DNA of 64,000 nt from an uncultured SAR86 cluster bacterium (GTDB taxonomy: Bacteria; Pseudomonadota; Gammaproteobacteria; Magnimaribacterales; D2472). A program made the position numbers and the translations under genes. The stretch covers positions 1-64,000 of the forward strand of contig CACNUA010000003.1 in the NCBI GenBank assembly GCA_902623535.1. Reading direction: 5' to 3'. Position 1 is the first letter of the stretch. The number at the start of each line of letters is the position of its first letter. Shown here piece after piece: positions 48,804 to 58,152 of this stretch. A model generated the notes under the pieces. The model was not told where the DNA came from, made no database searches, and saw only the letters and a program-made list of their open reading frames with translations.

Positions 48804-51773
48804 TTAATACTTAATCTTAAACCCTGCATAAATGAATGCTCCACCTGGGATATCCCATGCAAAGTCAAAGTTTTGAGCAAAAGCATCATACACAAGTGGT
48901 GGCTCTTGACCTAATAGGTTTCTAGCACCAATTGAGAAGGTAATGTTGTCGTCATAGTTGTAATCAACGTTGAGGTCAACATAAGGATCAGCTTTTACTT
49001 CATGGAATCCATAACTTCCTTTATCAGGATGTGAACAAGGAATGTTAGCGTTGTCTGCTTCAGAGAAGTAGAACTGTAACCAACAATCTTCCCAGTTATC
49101 ATCTAGGAATCTGAAGTTAAGTGTAGTAGTAAAGTCTTCATAGAACCATAAGACAGTCGCATTAGCTCTCCATCTGAAATCAGCAGCACCCTCATAGTAA
49201 CCAAATGATTCTGAGGGAGTTGAGTCAACATCTTGAGCAAACTCATCTTTAGTGTAATAAACCATGTCAAAAGCTGTTGTAAAGCTTCCATAGCCATCTA
49301 CATCAAAGTCATATGCAGCTACAAAGTCAACACCTGACACATTATTAACAGCTGAGTTAATTTGCGAAGTACGTGCTGTCTGGAGATTACCAGATGCAGT
49401 TCTTGTAACAAATGCACAGAAACCAGGATCTTGGTTAGGCCCATCGATATAACATCTGTTAAGAACTTGTTGAGCAGATATTGAACTAAAGATGTTTTCT
49501 AGTTCAATTTCCCAGAAGTCAACACTTAGTCTGAGACCTTCAACCTGTGAAGGAGTATAAACAACGCCCAATGTTCTGTTCTCGCCTTCTTCAGGTGCAA
49601 GATTTGGGTTACCACCAACAAAAGCTCTGAGCTGTGTTGTAGCCTGTTCAATACCGCCTTGAGGAACACCAGCAGCTAAACAGTTAGCCTGTGTAGCAGC
49701 ACTTTGTTGTGGGAATTGATCAGTATTACAAGGGTCAAGAGCTTGTGGGAATGATTCACCACCACCTCTATATAGATGTCCAACGTTTGGTGCTCTAAAT
49801 GTTTCACCAAATGTAGCTCTAACTAAAACATCATCGATAGGCTTCCATCTGATTCCAACTTCTGTTGTTGAAGGCTTACCTGGATTATTAGTAGTAGCTG
49901 TTGAGCCAACAAAACCGTCAGCATCGTAATCTGAAGTTCTAGCAGAAATAGTCATTTCTAGCTCTTGAGCACCTGTTACGCCCTCTAGGAGAGGCAAGTT
50001 AATCTCAAGGAACATCTCTTCAACGCTAGTCCCACCTTTGGTAGGCTCTCTGTAGTTTGTTGATGAACCACCTGAACTAACTAAAGCATCTGGAGTATCA
50101 AAGTATCCAACAGATCTATTTTCAAGACCAAATGCAAAGTATGCAGTTCCGTAAGGCATTTCAAATAAAGGACCTGAAACTTCAAACCAGTAGTTATCAG
50201 AATCCATGCCAGCAACAGCAGCACCGTCGTATCCGACGTAATTAACCATAGCGTCGTATTCAGCTTGAGTAATAACTCCAGCACCTAAACCTAGATCAGG
50301 TCCACCAAAAATGTTGAACGGTGTACATCCATTAATTACTTCGGTAGGAGTACCACATTTAAGTTCTTGTGTGGCAGCATCTCTGAATGATGGTCCAACA
50401 GCATTAGCTAAGTGAACTAGATCAACAAAGTTAAATAATTCAGCATCATATCTAGCATCGTTAACTTGAGTACCAGCTGACCAAAAATATGTTTTACCGT
50501 CTATTTCAAAGTTACCGTCTAATCCAGCTCTGATACCATATGTATCGTAATCATACTCATAGATTCTAGGACCGATAGCAATCGCTCTAAAACCAAAAGA
50601 AGTATCTCCGCCTAGCACGTTGAAATAACCGTCAGAAGTAGCAAACCTTCCATTGTTAAGTTGCCACTGGGGACCAGCAAATCTAGCTGCTGTCATTGGT
50701 ACTTGTGCTAATTGGTTTTTACGAGCAGATTTTGAATATACAAACTGTACATAACCTGAAAGGTTATCAGCGAATTCAAAGTCTGAGTAAGTGTATACAC
50801 CAACTCTTTCTATTGGGTTTTGAACATGGTTGACTGGAGCATAGTTATATCTGACTGCATTAGTCCAAGGCTGGAAATGATCTAGCTGAGTACCAGCTTG
50901 ACCTGGAATCAAAGCACCTTTTCCATTTGGAGCATCAAAATATCTACCATATGCAGGATAAGAAGATCCACATATAAAGCTATTAGCAGGTGCAAAGTTA
51001 CCAAAACCACTATTTTGCTCAGGAGATGGTCCTAAGTTTGTAGGGCTGTTTTGCGGCCCAGTACCTGAACCAGGCACATTGGTACAACCATAGTAAGGCT
51101 GATTAGCTCTTGGGATATCACCGGCCATAATCTCTTCCTGATTAGCCATGGATATGTTGAAGACATTAGATGATCTTTCACCTGTACTACCAAATGTAAG
51201 ACTTACTGAGTCTTGACCACCGTAGTTGGCTTCATATTCACCCATTGAGGCTCTCATTTCGAAGCCTTCAAAATCTTTTTTAGTAATGATGTTGATCACA
51301 CCCGCAACAGCATCAGAACCATAAATTGAAGAAGCACCATCTTTTAGGATTTCAACTCTTTGGATGATAGATGCTGGAATGGTCTGCATATCAACAGTAC
51401 CAAATGCATCTGTAACCCATCTTCTTCCATCTATAAGAACCAATGTTCTACCAGCACCAAGGTTTCTTAATGAAATCTCATTAGATCCATCACCACCATT
51501 GGTTGCTGTAGTAACAGGTCGAATACCTGTTCCATCAGATGAAGTTAAGTTTTGAAGAACATCACCAATGTTATTGAGACCTGTTCTTTCAATTTGGGCA
51601 GCGTCAACAACTTCGAGAGGCTTTGAACTATCGAATATATCAACTTTTTTAATTTTGGAACCAGTAACAATGACTTCTTCAACATCACCGTCTTCTTGAG
51701 CGAAGGTAGGTGCAATGCTAAATGTGCCTATTGCTAGTACTGATACCAGCGAAAATTTAAGAAATTTAGACAT
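48804..51773 (-). CDS. TonB-dependent receptor
   Basis: VEEVIVTGSKIKK, VEILKDGASSIYGSDAVAGVINIIT; ATG at 51773 preceded by GGGGA. Confidence 0.95.
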   Translation of the reverse strand: MSKFLKFSLVSVLAIGTFSIAPTFAQEDGDVEEVIVTGSKIKKVDIFDSSKPLEVVDAAQIERTGLNNIGDVLQNLTSSDGTGIRPVTTATNGGDGSNEISLRNLGAGRTLVLIDGRRWVTDAFGTVDMQTIPASIIQRVEILKDGASSIYGSDAVAGVINIITKKDFEGFEMRASMGEYEANYGGQDSVSLTFGSTGERSSNVFNISMANQEEIMAGDIPRANQPYYGCTNVPGSGTGPQNSPTNLGPSPEQNSGFGNFAPANSFICGSSYPAYGRYFDAPNGKGALIPGQAGTQLDHFQPWTNAVRYNYAPVNHVQNPIERVGVYTYSDFEFADNLSGYVQFVYSKSARKNQLAQVPMTAARFAGPQWQLNNGRFATSDGYFNVLGGDTSFGFRAIAIGPRIYEYDYDTYGIRAGLDGNFEIDGKTYFWSAGTQVNDARYDAELFNFVDLVHLANAVGPSFRDAATQELKCGTPTEVINGCTPFNIFGGPDLGLGAGVITQAEYDAMVNYVGYDGAAVAGMDSDNYWFEVSGPLFEMPYGTAYFAFGLENRSVGYFDTPDALVSSGGSSTNYREPTKGGTSVEEMFLEINLPLLEGVTGAQELEMTISARTSDYDADGFVGSTATTNNPGKPSTTEVGIRWKPIDDVLVRATFGETFRAPNVGHLYRGGGESFPQALDPCNTDQFPQQSAATQANCLAAGVPQGGIEQATTQLRAFVGGNPNLAPEEGENRTLGVVYTPSQVEGLRLSVDFWEIELENIFSSISAQQVLNRCYIDGPNQDPGFCAFVTRTASGNLQTARTSQINSAVNNVSGVDFVAAYDFDVDGYGSFTTAFDMVYYTKDEFAQDVDSTPSESFGYYEGAADFRWRANATVLWFYEDFTTTLNFRFLDDNWEDCWLQFYFSEADNANIPCSHPDKGSYGFHEVKADPYVDLNVDYNYDDNITFSIGARNLLGQEPPLVYDAFAQNFDFAWDIPGGAFIYAGFKIKY

Positions 51774-51865
51774 AATATTCCCCATTTAGTTATTTCTAAG
51801 GGTTAATTGTGGCTAATTTGTGACGATTGTCAACTTTTTGTGACTTTTTATCATAATCACTCCAA

Positions 51866-51894
51866 ACAAAAAAAGGGTGCCTAAGCACCCTTTT
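51866..51894 (-). terminator. intrinsic terminator downstream of TBDR 51915-54899
   Basis: stem aaaagggtgc/gcacccttt, loop ctaa, T-rich tract on - strand. Confidence 0.9.
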
Positions 51895-51914
51895 ATTTGC
51901 TAAAAAACTTTTAG

Positions 51915-54899
51915 TTAGTATTTAACAGTTAAGTTTAAGAAAACATACTGACCAAAGGCATCAAAGAATCCAGGGAAAGTATTACCATTTCCTGGAGCTG
52001 TACCAGCATCAGAAGTGTACTCTGGCTCTTCATCAAAGAAGTTATTAATACCAAAAGTAACCACCAAATTGTCAGTAGGTGTATATTGCGCTCTTAAATC
52101 AACATAAGTGATTGCATCAAAATCAATCTGATTAGAATTAAGGTCATCAGTTTCACCTAGATGTCTTAAACCGATTGTAAAGTCAGTATCAAAGTCTGTT
52201 GATAAAGTTGCTTGATATTTACCCATAAACTCTGGCATTGGATTTTTACCACATGAACCACCCCAGTTTCCTGAACAAGAAATTGCAGGAGAGCCAGGTA
52301 ATTCTACTATGTCATATGAATCCAAAAATGTAGTGACACCCTCAATACTCACAGGACCCCAGTCAGTATCAAGTGCATATGAGAAAATTACATCAAAACC
52401 ACTAGTGGATTCTTCACCAATGTTAGTTAACTGTTGAGAAATATATCCACCTTGGAGCCATAATGAACCGTTAGGTAATCTATTGATAAGCCCACAGTAT
52501 GACGATTGTCCGGTCTCGATACATTTATCCAAAGCAGTTTTAGCACTGATTGATCCAATACCATCTTCGACAGTGATATCAAAGTAATCTAAAGTAAGGC
52601 TTAACCCAGGAACTGAATCAGGTGTAAGTACAACACCAATTGTAGTAGATTCAGATTCTTCTGGAGCTACGTTTGGATTACCTCCACCTTTAATATTGTA
52701 CTGGTCAGCTGGAGAGTTCAAATCAGTATTGTAGTACTGAGGTGCTAAACCAGTTAAAGCACATTGTGCTTGCGTAGCAGTAGCAGGATCTCCGTTTTGC
52801 TGAATTGAACAAGGATCGTTATCCAAATCAACCAAGCCATCGCTCACAGCTGAATATAATTCAGAAATATTTGCGTGTCTTTGTGCTGTTTGAAAAGATG
52901 CTCTAAGTGAAACACTATCATTAATTGTCCAATATGCTCCTACTTTAGTAGAGTCGGTATCAGCACCTGTTGAATATTCAGCAGTTCTATAACCTAAATC
53001 AACGCTAAGACCATCTGCTACAGGAATACCCATTTCAAAGTAGTATTCATCAACATCATACTCACCAGCAATTGGAAGTGTTGCTCCACCTGAACCAGAT
53101 CTATCACCTGTTCTACTTGGTAAGTCAGGTCTAAAGTCTGCATCTAGTTCCTTGGTTTCAAAACCAACTACTAAGGATACTGAACCCGGTGCGCCTGGAA
53201 TGGTCCAGCCAGTATCACCAGTTATATAACCAGAAAAAATCTTTTGCTTACCATCTCCATGAATATATGTAGCATTAGCGACATAATTTTGAAGTGCTTG
53301 ACCACCGTCAATAACTCCTTGAATACCTTGATCGCCAGGTAGTCCACCCTGGAATAAATTGTAAGGTATACATGAGGCATCAGTTCCATTGATTGCAGAT
53401 ACACAAGTTGGGACTCCGTTAACACTAATCACATCAACACCTCGATTGATTGCTATAACAGAAAGGTCGTTTCTGTACTCATTGCTATAATCAACAGTCG
53501 AGTCTTGGTAGTAAACATCGTAAGACCAATCATCGTTTATGTCTCCTCTTAAACCAATGGTTGTATTGTATTGCTTAATCATGAAAATTGACTGACGAGG
53601 ATTACCTTCTACGTTTCTTTTAAGAGAATATAAAGGCGCACTGTAATCAATAATATCACCATTACCTTTTGCGATTTCTAAACCAGAAATATATGCAAGA
53701 GCAGCAGCATTAGAAGCAAAATCTGGTGCATGATCACCACCCATTCCAGTCCAATTACCACAGATTGTTGCATATTGCTGTGCAGACAATAATGGGTTGT
53801 AACAAGGGAGGGAGGTAATGTTTCCAAATGTTCCTGAGAAAGCAATCTGAGCATTGGATTCTGACTTCATAAAAGTAGCATCCATATAAAGCTCAGCATT
53901 ATCAGTTAAAGTATATTTTCCAAAGAATCCAGCATTAATCCTGTCATCAGGTCTTTGGAAGAAATTCGTTGGATTATAGTTAAATGTTTGTCCAGCTCTT
54001 GGCACAAATTCATTACCTTGGACTTTAAGGTCAACTCCAGTAACTGACGGATCTATGTTTACAAAACCAGCGGCACCATAACCACCAAAATCTGCCCATC
54101 TACCGGGAGGAATTGTTGATGAGCCACCACACCTAGAAGTACCGCCACTTAGTGCACAAGCACTTATGTCAAATTCACCCTGAAGAATTGGTTTCGTATC
54201 AGTATGCTCAAAAAATGCAGTAATGTGACCTTTACCACCATCAATATCTCCACCGAATGCAAGTGAAACTTTATTAGTATCACCAGTTTGCACATCACTT
54301 GGAGCTTTTTCATAGTTGTAACTATCAACTAGAGCTCTAAGAGAACTATTATCATTTTCATGATTATAAAAACCGTACTGATAGGACGCCTTAAAGCCTT
54401 CAAATTCATCATCGAGAATAAAGTTAACAACACCAGCAACGGCATCAGATCCATATATGGATGATGCGCCACCTGTGAGGACTTCGACGCGATCCAGAAG
54501 AAGAGTTGGAATTGTATTCAAGTCAGCACAATTGCCGCCTGAAGTAGTACCCGGAGGCATACGTCTTCCGTTTAAAAGAACTAATGTCCTTCCGCAACCA
54601 AGGTTTCTAAGATTAACCGTTGCAGCACCACTAGCACCATTTGAGTTTGTTATAGACTGTCCAGGTGATATTTGAGGCATGTCGTTAAGGTAGTCTTCTA
54701 CCCTTGTGACACCTGCGTCAACTATATCTTGACCGTCAACTACTGCTATTTGCGATGAGCTAACAATATTTGGGTCAGTGATCCTTGAACCTGTAACTAC
54801 TACTTCTTCAACGTCAGCACCATCAGCTTGAGCATACAGTGTGGTTGGAAGTGTAGCAACAAAAAATAAGCCTAAAATAAGCTTGCTTAAATTTTTCAT
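51915..54899 (-). CDS. TonB-dependent receptor
   Basis: VEEVVVTGSRITD, VEVLTGGASSIYGSDAVAGVVNFIL; ATG at 54899 with AAGGGA upstream preferred over 54944. Confidence 0.95.
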   Translation of the reverse strand: MKNLSKLILGLFFVATLPTTLYAQADGADVEEVVVTGSRITDPNIVSSSQIAVVDGQDIVDAGVTRVEDYLNDMPQISPGQSITNSNGASGAATVNLRNLGCGRTLVLLNGRRMPPGTTSGGNCADLNTIPTLLLDRVEVLTGGASSIYGSDAVAGVVNFILDDEFEGFKASYQYGFYNHENDNSSLRALVDSYNYEKAPSDVQTGDTNKVSLAFGGDIDGGKGHITAFFEHTDTKPILQGEFDISACALSGGTSRCGGSSTIPPGRWADFGGYGAAGFVNIDPSVTGVDLKVQGNEFVPRAGQTFNYNPTNFFQRPDDRINAGFFGKYTLTDNAELYMDATFMKSESNAQIAFSGTFGNITSLPCYNPLLSAQQYATICGNWTGMGGDHAPDFASNAAALAYISGLEIAKGNGDIIDYSAPLYSLKRNVEGNPRQSIFMIKQYNTTIGLRGDINDDWSYDVYYQDSTVDYSNEYRNDLSVIAINRGVDVISVNGVPTCVSAINGTDASCIPYNLFQGGLPGDQGIQGVIDGGQALQNYVANATYIHGDGKQKIFSGYITGDTGWTIPGAPGSVSLVVGFETKELDADFRPDLPSRTGDRSGSGGATLPIAGEYDVDEYYFEMGIPVADGLSVDLGYRTAEYSTGADTDSTKVGAYWTINDSVSLRASFQTAQRHANISELYSAVSDGLVDLDNDPCSIQQNGDPATATQAQCALTGLAPQYYNTDLNSPADQYNIKGGGNPNVAPEESESTTIGVVLTPDSVPGLSLTLDYFDITVEDGIGSISAKTALDKCIETGQSSYCGLINRLPNGSLWLQGGYISQQLTNIGEESTSGFDVIFSYALDTDWGPVSIEGVTTFLDSYDIVELPGSPAISCSGNWGGSCGKNPMPEFMGKYQATLSTDFDTDFTIGLRHLGETDDLNSNQIDFDAITYVDLRAQYTPTDNLVVTFGINNFFDEEPEYTSDAGTAPGNGNTFPGFFDAFGQYVFLNLTVKY

Positions 54900-55057
54900 A
54901 ATATTCCCTTTATAAAAATAAATTAGACTTTTATTTAAGCACAATTACCTAAAAAGTACATAACTTTCAGGCTTTTTATTTTTGTGAATTTGTAGACTAG
55001 TATTATTTAATTGTCTTTAGTTTTTAAAAATTCCAAACTTGTTATATTATTCGCGAA

Positions 55058-55849
55058 ATGTTTCTAGAGAATAAAAAAATCCTAATCGCTGGTCTTGCAA
55101 ATAAACACTCAATAGCTGCTGGAATAGCACGCTCAATGACAGAGCAAGGCGCAAAGCTTGCTTTCACCTATCAAAGTGAAAGATTAAAAAGAAATGTTGA
55201 GAAAATAGCCCATGAGCTTGGCCATGATGTCCTAATAGAATGCGATGTTAGTAAGGATGAAAGCATTCATTCAATGTATCAAGAGCTTAGTAAAACATGG
55301 GAAAACTTTGATGGATTAGTCCATTCCATAGGTTTTGCACCGGCAAATGAACTTGATGGAAATTTTGTTGATGTTGCAACCAGAGAGGGTTTTCAAATTG
55401 CGCATGATATTAGCTCGTTCAGCTTTACCGCGCTTGCTAAGGGTGCAAAGCCATTGCTAAATAAAAATAGTTCCCTGTTAACTCTTACCTATCTCGGAGC
55501 AGTGCAGTCTCTTCCTAATTACAATGTTATGGGTCTTGCTAAAGCAAGCCTAGAGGCGAACGTAAGATTTATGGCTTCCTCGCTTGGTAAGGATGAAATT
55601 AGAGTCAACGGTATTTCTGCAGGCCCTATCAAGACATTGGCAGCATCAGGAGTAAAGAACTTCAGAAAAATGCTTACGAGTTATGCAAAAAGAGCTCCAT
55701 TAGGAAGAACGGTTACAACTGACGAAGTGGGAAATGTTGCTGCTTTCTTATGCTCTGATCTAGCAAGCGGAATTACTGGTGAGATTACGTACGTCGATGG
55801 AGGGTTCAGTACCTCTGCCCTATCAATAGATGAATATTTAGAATCCTAA
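55058..55849 (+). CDS. fabI: enoyl-[acyl-carrier-protein] reductase (NADH)
   Basis: [36 protein letters not shown]. Confidence 0.96.
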   Translation: MFLENKKILIAGLANKHSIAAGIARSMTEQGAKLAFTYQSERLKRNVEKIAHELGHDVLIECDVSKDESIHSMYQELSKTWENFDGLVHSIGFAPANELDGNFVDVATREGFQIAHDISSFSFTALAKGAKPLLNKNSSLLTLTYLGAVQSLPNYNVMGLAKASLEANVRFMASSLGKDEIRVNGISAGPIKTLAASGVKNFRKMLTSYAKRAPLGRTVTTDEVGNVAAFLCSDLASGITGEITYVDGGFSTSALSIDEYLES

Positions 55850-57712
55850 TCAAGCTTGAGGCTGAAGATTTTTTAAATCAACTCTCAAACCTTCTCTGAT
55901 TTTTTGGTCAACCAAGGAAGAGTTTTTCTGTGTGATGTATTGAATGAAATAAGATCTGTAATCATCAACCTTTGCATTAATTTCTTCATCGGTTGGCATG
56001 TTCTCTGATTGTATTTTGATCCAATAATTATTTCCATCACTTCCAACAGTGATGATATTTTCATTGATACTGCTTGAGAAAATCTGTGAGACAACATCCA
56101 TTGGTAATAAAGATGAGAATTTATTTATTGCCTTATATTCTTCTATTTCAAAACCACTAGGTATGTCAATGCCTTGATCATCAATAAGTGAAAACGCATC
56201 TTCATTCATTGACTGTATGAGAGCATTAGCTTTCTCTTTGCGAACTTCTTGAAGCGCGAGTTCTACAGAGCTATCAAAGGTCATCAAGCTGGGTGCATTA
56301 ATTTCAGCTAATCCGATGATATAAAAACCGTCTTCCGTTTCAATGATGTCATTGTCACCAACCAACAGAGATCTATCAAAAAATCTTAATCCATCAATAC
56401 CTGCTAATAAAGATTCAAACTCATCTTGAGCAATTAAATTAGTATCTTGCTGTTCTAGATTAATAGTTGTGGCAATTTCTTCAAAATTAGCACCACTAAT
56501 AATTAGCTCTTCTGCTATTCCGATGTCATCGTTCATAAGTGAAGCTGATTCAGAAAGAATAATTTCTTCTCTAAGCTCAGAGATAATTTCAGACTTAGAT
56601 CTTATCTCTGGCTTTAAAACCTCTGTAAGTTTTATCAGATGGAGGGTATCTCCTAAATCAATCGGTGAAGATACTTCATTTAATTTAAGTTTTGCAATTA
56701 CGCTTTCAAACTCGTCAGGAAATGCATCTCCAGACGAGTAGCCTAAATCACCTGACTCTTCAATTGATGCCTCATCTTCACTGAATTCAGTTACTGCGGT
56801 TACGAAATCAATCTTACTTGTATTAATATCATTAAAAATTTCATTAATTAAATCACTAGCTTCACTTTCAGAGGCATAATTAGATTTATCAATCATGATA
56901 TGAGAAATTCTATTTTGGAGTGAATTGTTAGCCTCATTTAAATAGTCTTGATAAGAGTCTTCAAGCAAATCATCTGAAATATCAATACCCTCAGCGTAGT
57001 TTTCTATGCTTGCTTTAATGAATTTAAATCTTCTTGTTTCATCTGAAAGAAAAAGCAGATTGTTGTCATTGTAGAAAACTTCTGCTTCTACCAGTGTAGC
57101 CGGTTGAGAGTCTAAAATTTTTTCATTATTGGACTTAAGAAATTTTATGTCCCGTGAAACCTCATTAACAGCAATAAAACTCTTTATTTCTTCATCAAGA
57201 ATAAAAAAAGAGCTACCTAGCGCTCTAACTAAATTGTCTGAGGCAATACTTGATGCAACTAATTCTATGTACTCATCAGGAATTAAGCCTGCGCCACGGA
57301 TTGTTGCTTCAAAGATGGATTGATCAAATTTACCATTTTCATCTTTAAAGCTATCAAGCTTAATAATTTCTTTTTTTGCGTCATCAATACTCACTCCAAG
57401 ACGATTTTCAATGGCGCTTGATTCAATCATTTTTTGATTAATAATTTGAGTTTTAAGTAACTCAAAAAGTTCATCCTCATCAAGCTGATCCAAAGAGAAA
57501 GATTCCCCAAAAATAGATTTATATCTTTGTTCAATTGTTCCTGATGCAGAATTTACATCTACCTGAGAAACTTCAAGACCATTAACAGTCCCATAGTTTG
57601 AAAAAATAGTGCCGAAAGAGGAAACTCCGGTAAAGATAAAAGGTATCGCACAAATACCTACAATCACATATAAGGTTTTACCGGAGAGAAGATTTCTAAA
57701 TGACTCAAGCAT
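55850..57712 (-). CDS. ppiD: SurA_N/PpiD-type periplasmic peptidyl-prolyl isomerase
   Basis: single N-terminal TM, SurA-like N-domain, parvulin block ESGDLGYSSGDAFPDEFE; location after hupB. Confidence 0.92.
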   Translation of the reverse strand: MLESFRNLLSGKTLYVIVGICAIPFIFTGVSSFGTIFSNYGTVNGLEVSQVDVNSASGTIEQRYKSIFGESFSLDQLDEDELFELLKTQIINQKMIESSAIENRLGVSIDDAKKEIIKLDSFKDENGKFDQSIFEATIRGAGLIPDEYIELVASSIASDNLVRALGSSFFILDEEIKSFIAVNEVSRDIKFLKSNNEKILDSQPATLVEAEVFYNDNNLLFLSDETRRFKFIKASIENYAEGIDISDDLLEDSYQDYLNEANNSLQNRISHIMIDKSNYASESEASDLINEIFNDINTSKIDFVTAVTEFSEDEASIEESGDLGYSSGDAFPDEFESVIAKLKLNEVSSPIDLGDTLHLIKLTEVLKPEIRSKSEIISELREEIILSESASLMNDDIGIAEELIISGANFEEIATTINLEQQDTNLIAQDEFESLLAGIDGLRFFDRSLLVGDNDIIETEDGFYIIGLAEINAPSLMTFDSSVELALQEVRKEKANALIQSMNEDAFSLIDDQGIDIPSGFEIEEYKAINKFSSLLPMDVVSQIFSSSINENIITVGSDGNNYWIKIQSENMPTDEEINAKVDDYRSYFIQYITQKNSSLVDQKIREGLRVDLKNLQPQA

Positions 57713-57742
57713 AGCTATTTAATATTTGGTGGGAGAATAATA

Positions 57743-57777
57743 AAAAAAAAGGAGTGCAAAAGCACCCCTTTTTTTAA
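57743..57777 (-). terminator. intrinsic terminator downstream of hupB
   Basis: aaaaaggagtgc-aaaa-gcaccccttttt; the G-U pair forms only in - strand RNA (A.C mismatch on +), fixing orientation. Confidence 0.85.
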
Positions 57778-57792
57778 ATAAAAAAGGTCTAG

Positions 57793-58071
57793 TTATGAAA
57801 ATTTAACTTTGTCTTTTAACCCCTTACCTGCTTTGAAGCCAGGTACTTTAGAAGCAGGGATGTGCATGGGAGCTCCAGTTTGGGGGTTTCTACCATCTCT
57901 TGCAGCTCTGTGTCTGACAGAAAAAGTACCAAAACCAACTAGTGAAACTGAATCACCATTACCAAGTGCACCACCTATTGCATCTAATGTCGCATCGACT
58001 GCTCGCGCAGCAGAAGCTTTTGTTAGATCAGCAGAACTTGCAACTGCGTCAACTAAATCAGATTTATTCAT
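57793..58071 (-). CDS. hupB: DNA-binding protein HU
   Basis: [45 protein letters not shown] gaggaga. Confidence 0.97.
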   Translation of the reverse strand: MNKSDLVDAVASSADLTKASAARAVDATLDAIGGALGNGDSVSLVGFGTFSVRHRAARDGRNPQTGAPMHIPASKVPGFKAGKGLKDKVKFS

Positions 58072-58107
58072 ATTATCTCCTCTCGTTAGATATGATTGCT
58101 ATAACCT

Positions 58108-58136
58108 ATGAAAATCCATATGCATAGAAATGTCAA
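58108..58136 (-). promoter_or_regulatory. candidate sigma70 promoter for hupB
   Basis: - strand TTGACA (58136-58131), 17 nt spacer, TTTCAT (weak -10). Confidence 0.45.
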
Positions 58137-58152
58137 GTTTAAAAACCTATTG

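Noticed and set aside
54900-54944. N-terminal extension MCLNKSLIYFYKGNI of the TBDR ORF
   Set aside because: In-frame ATG at 54899 has AAGGGA SD and begins a normal signal peptide; extension lies in the leader.
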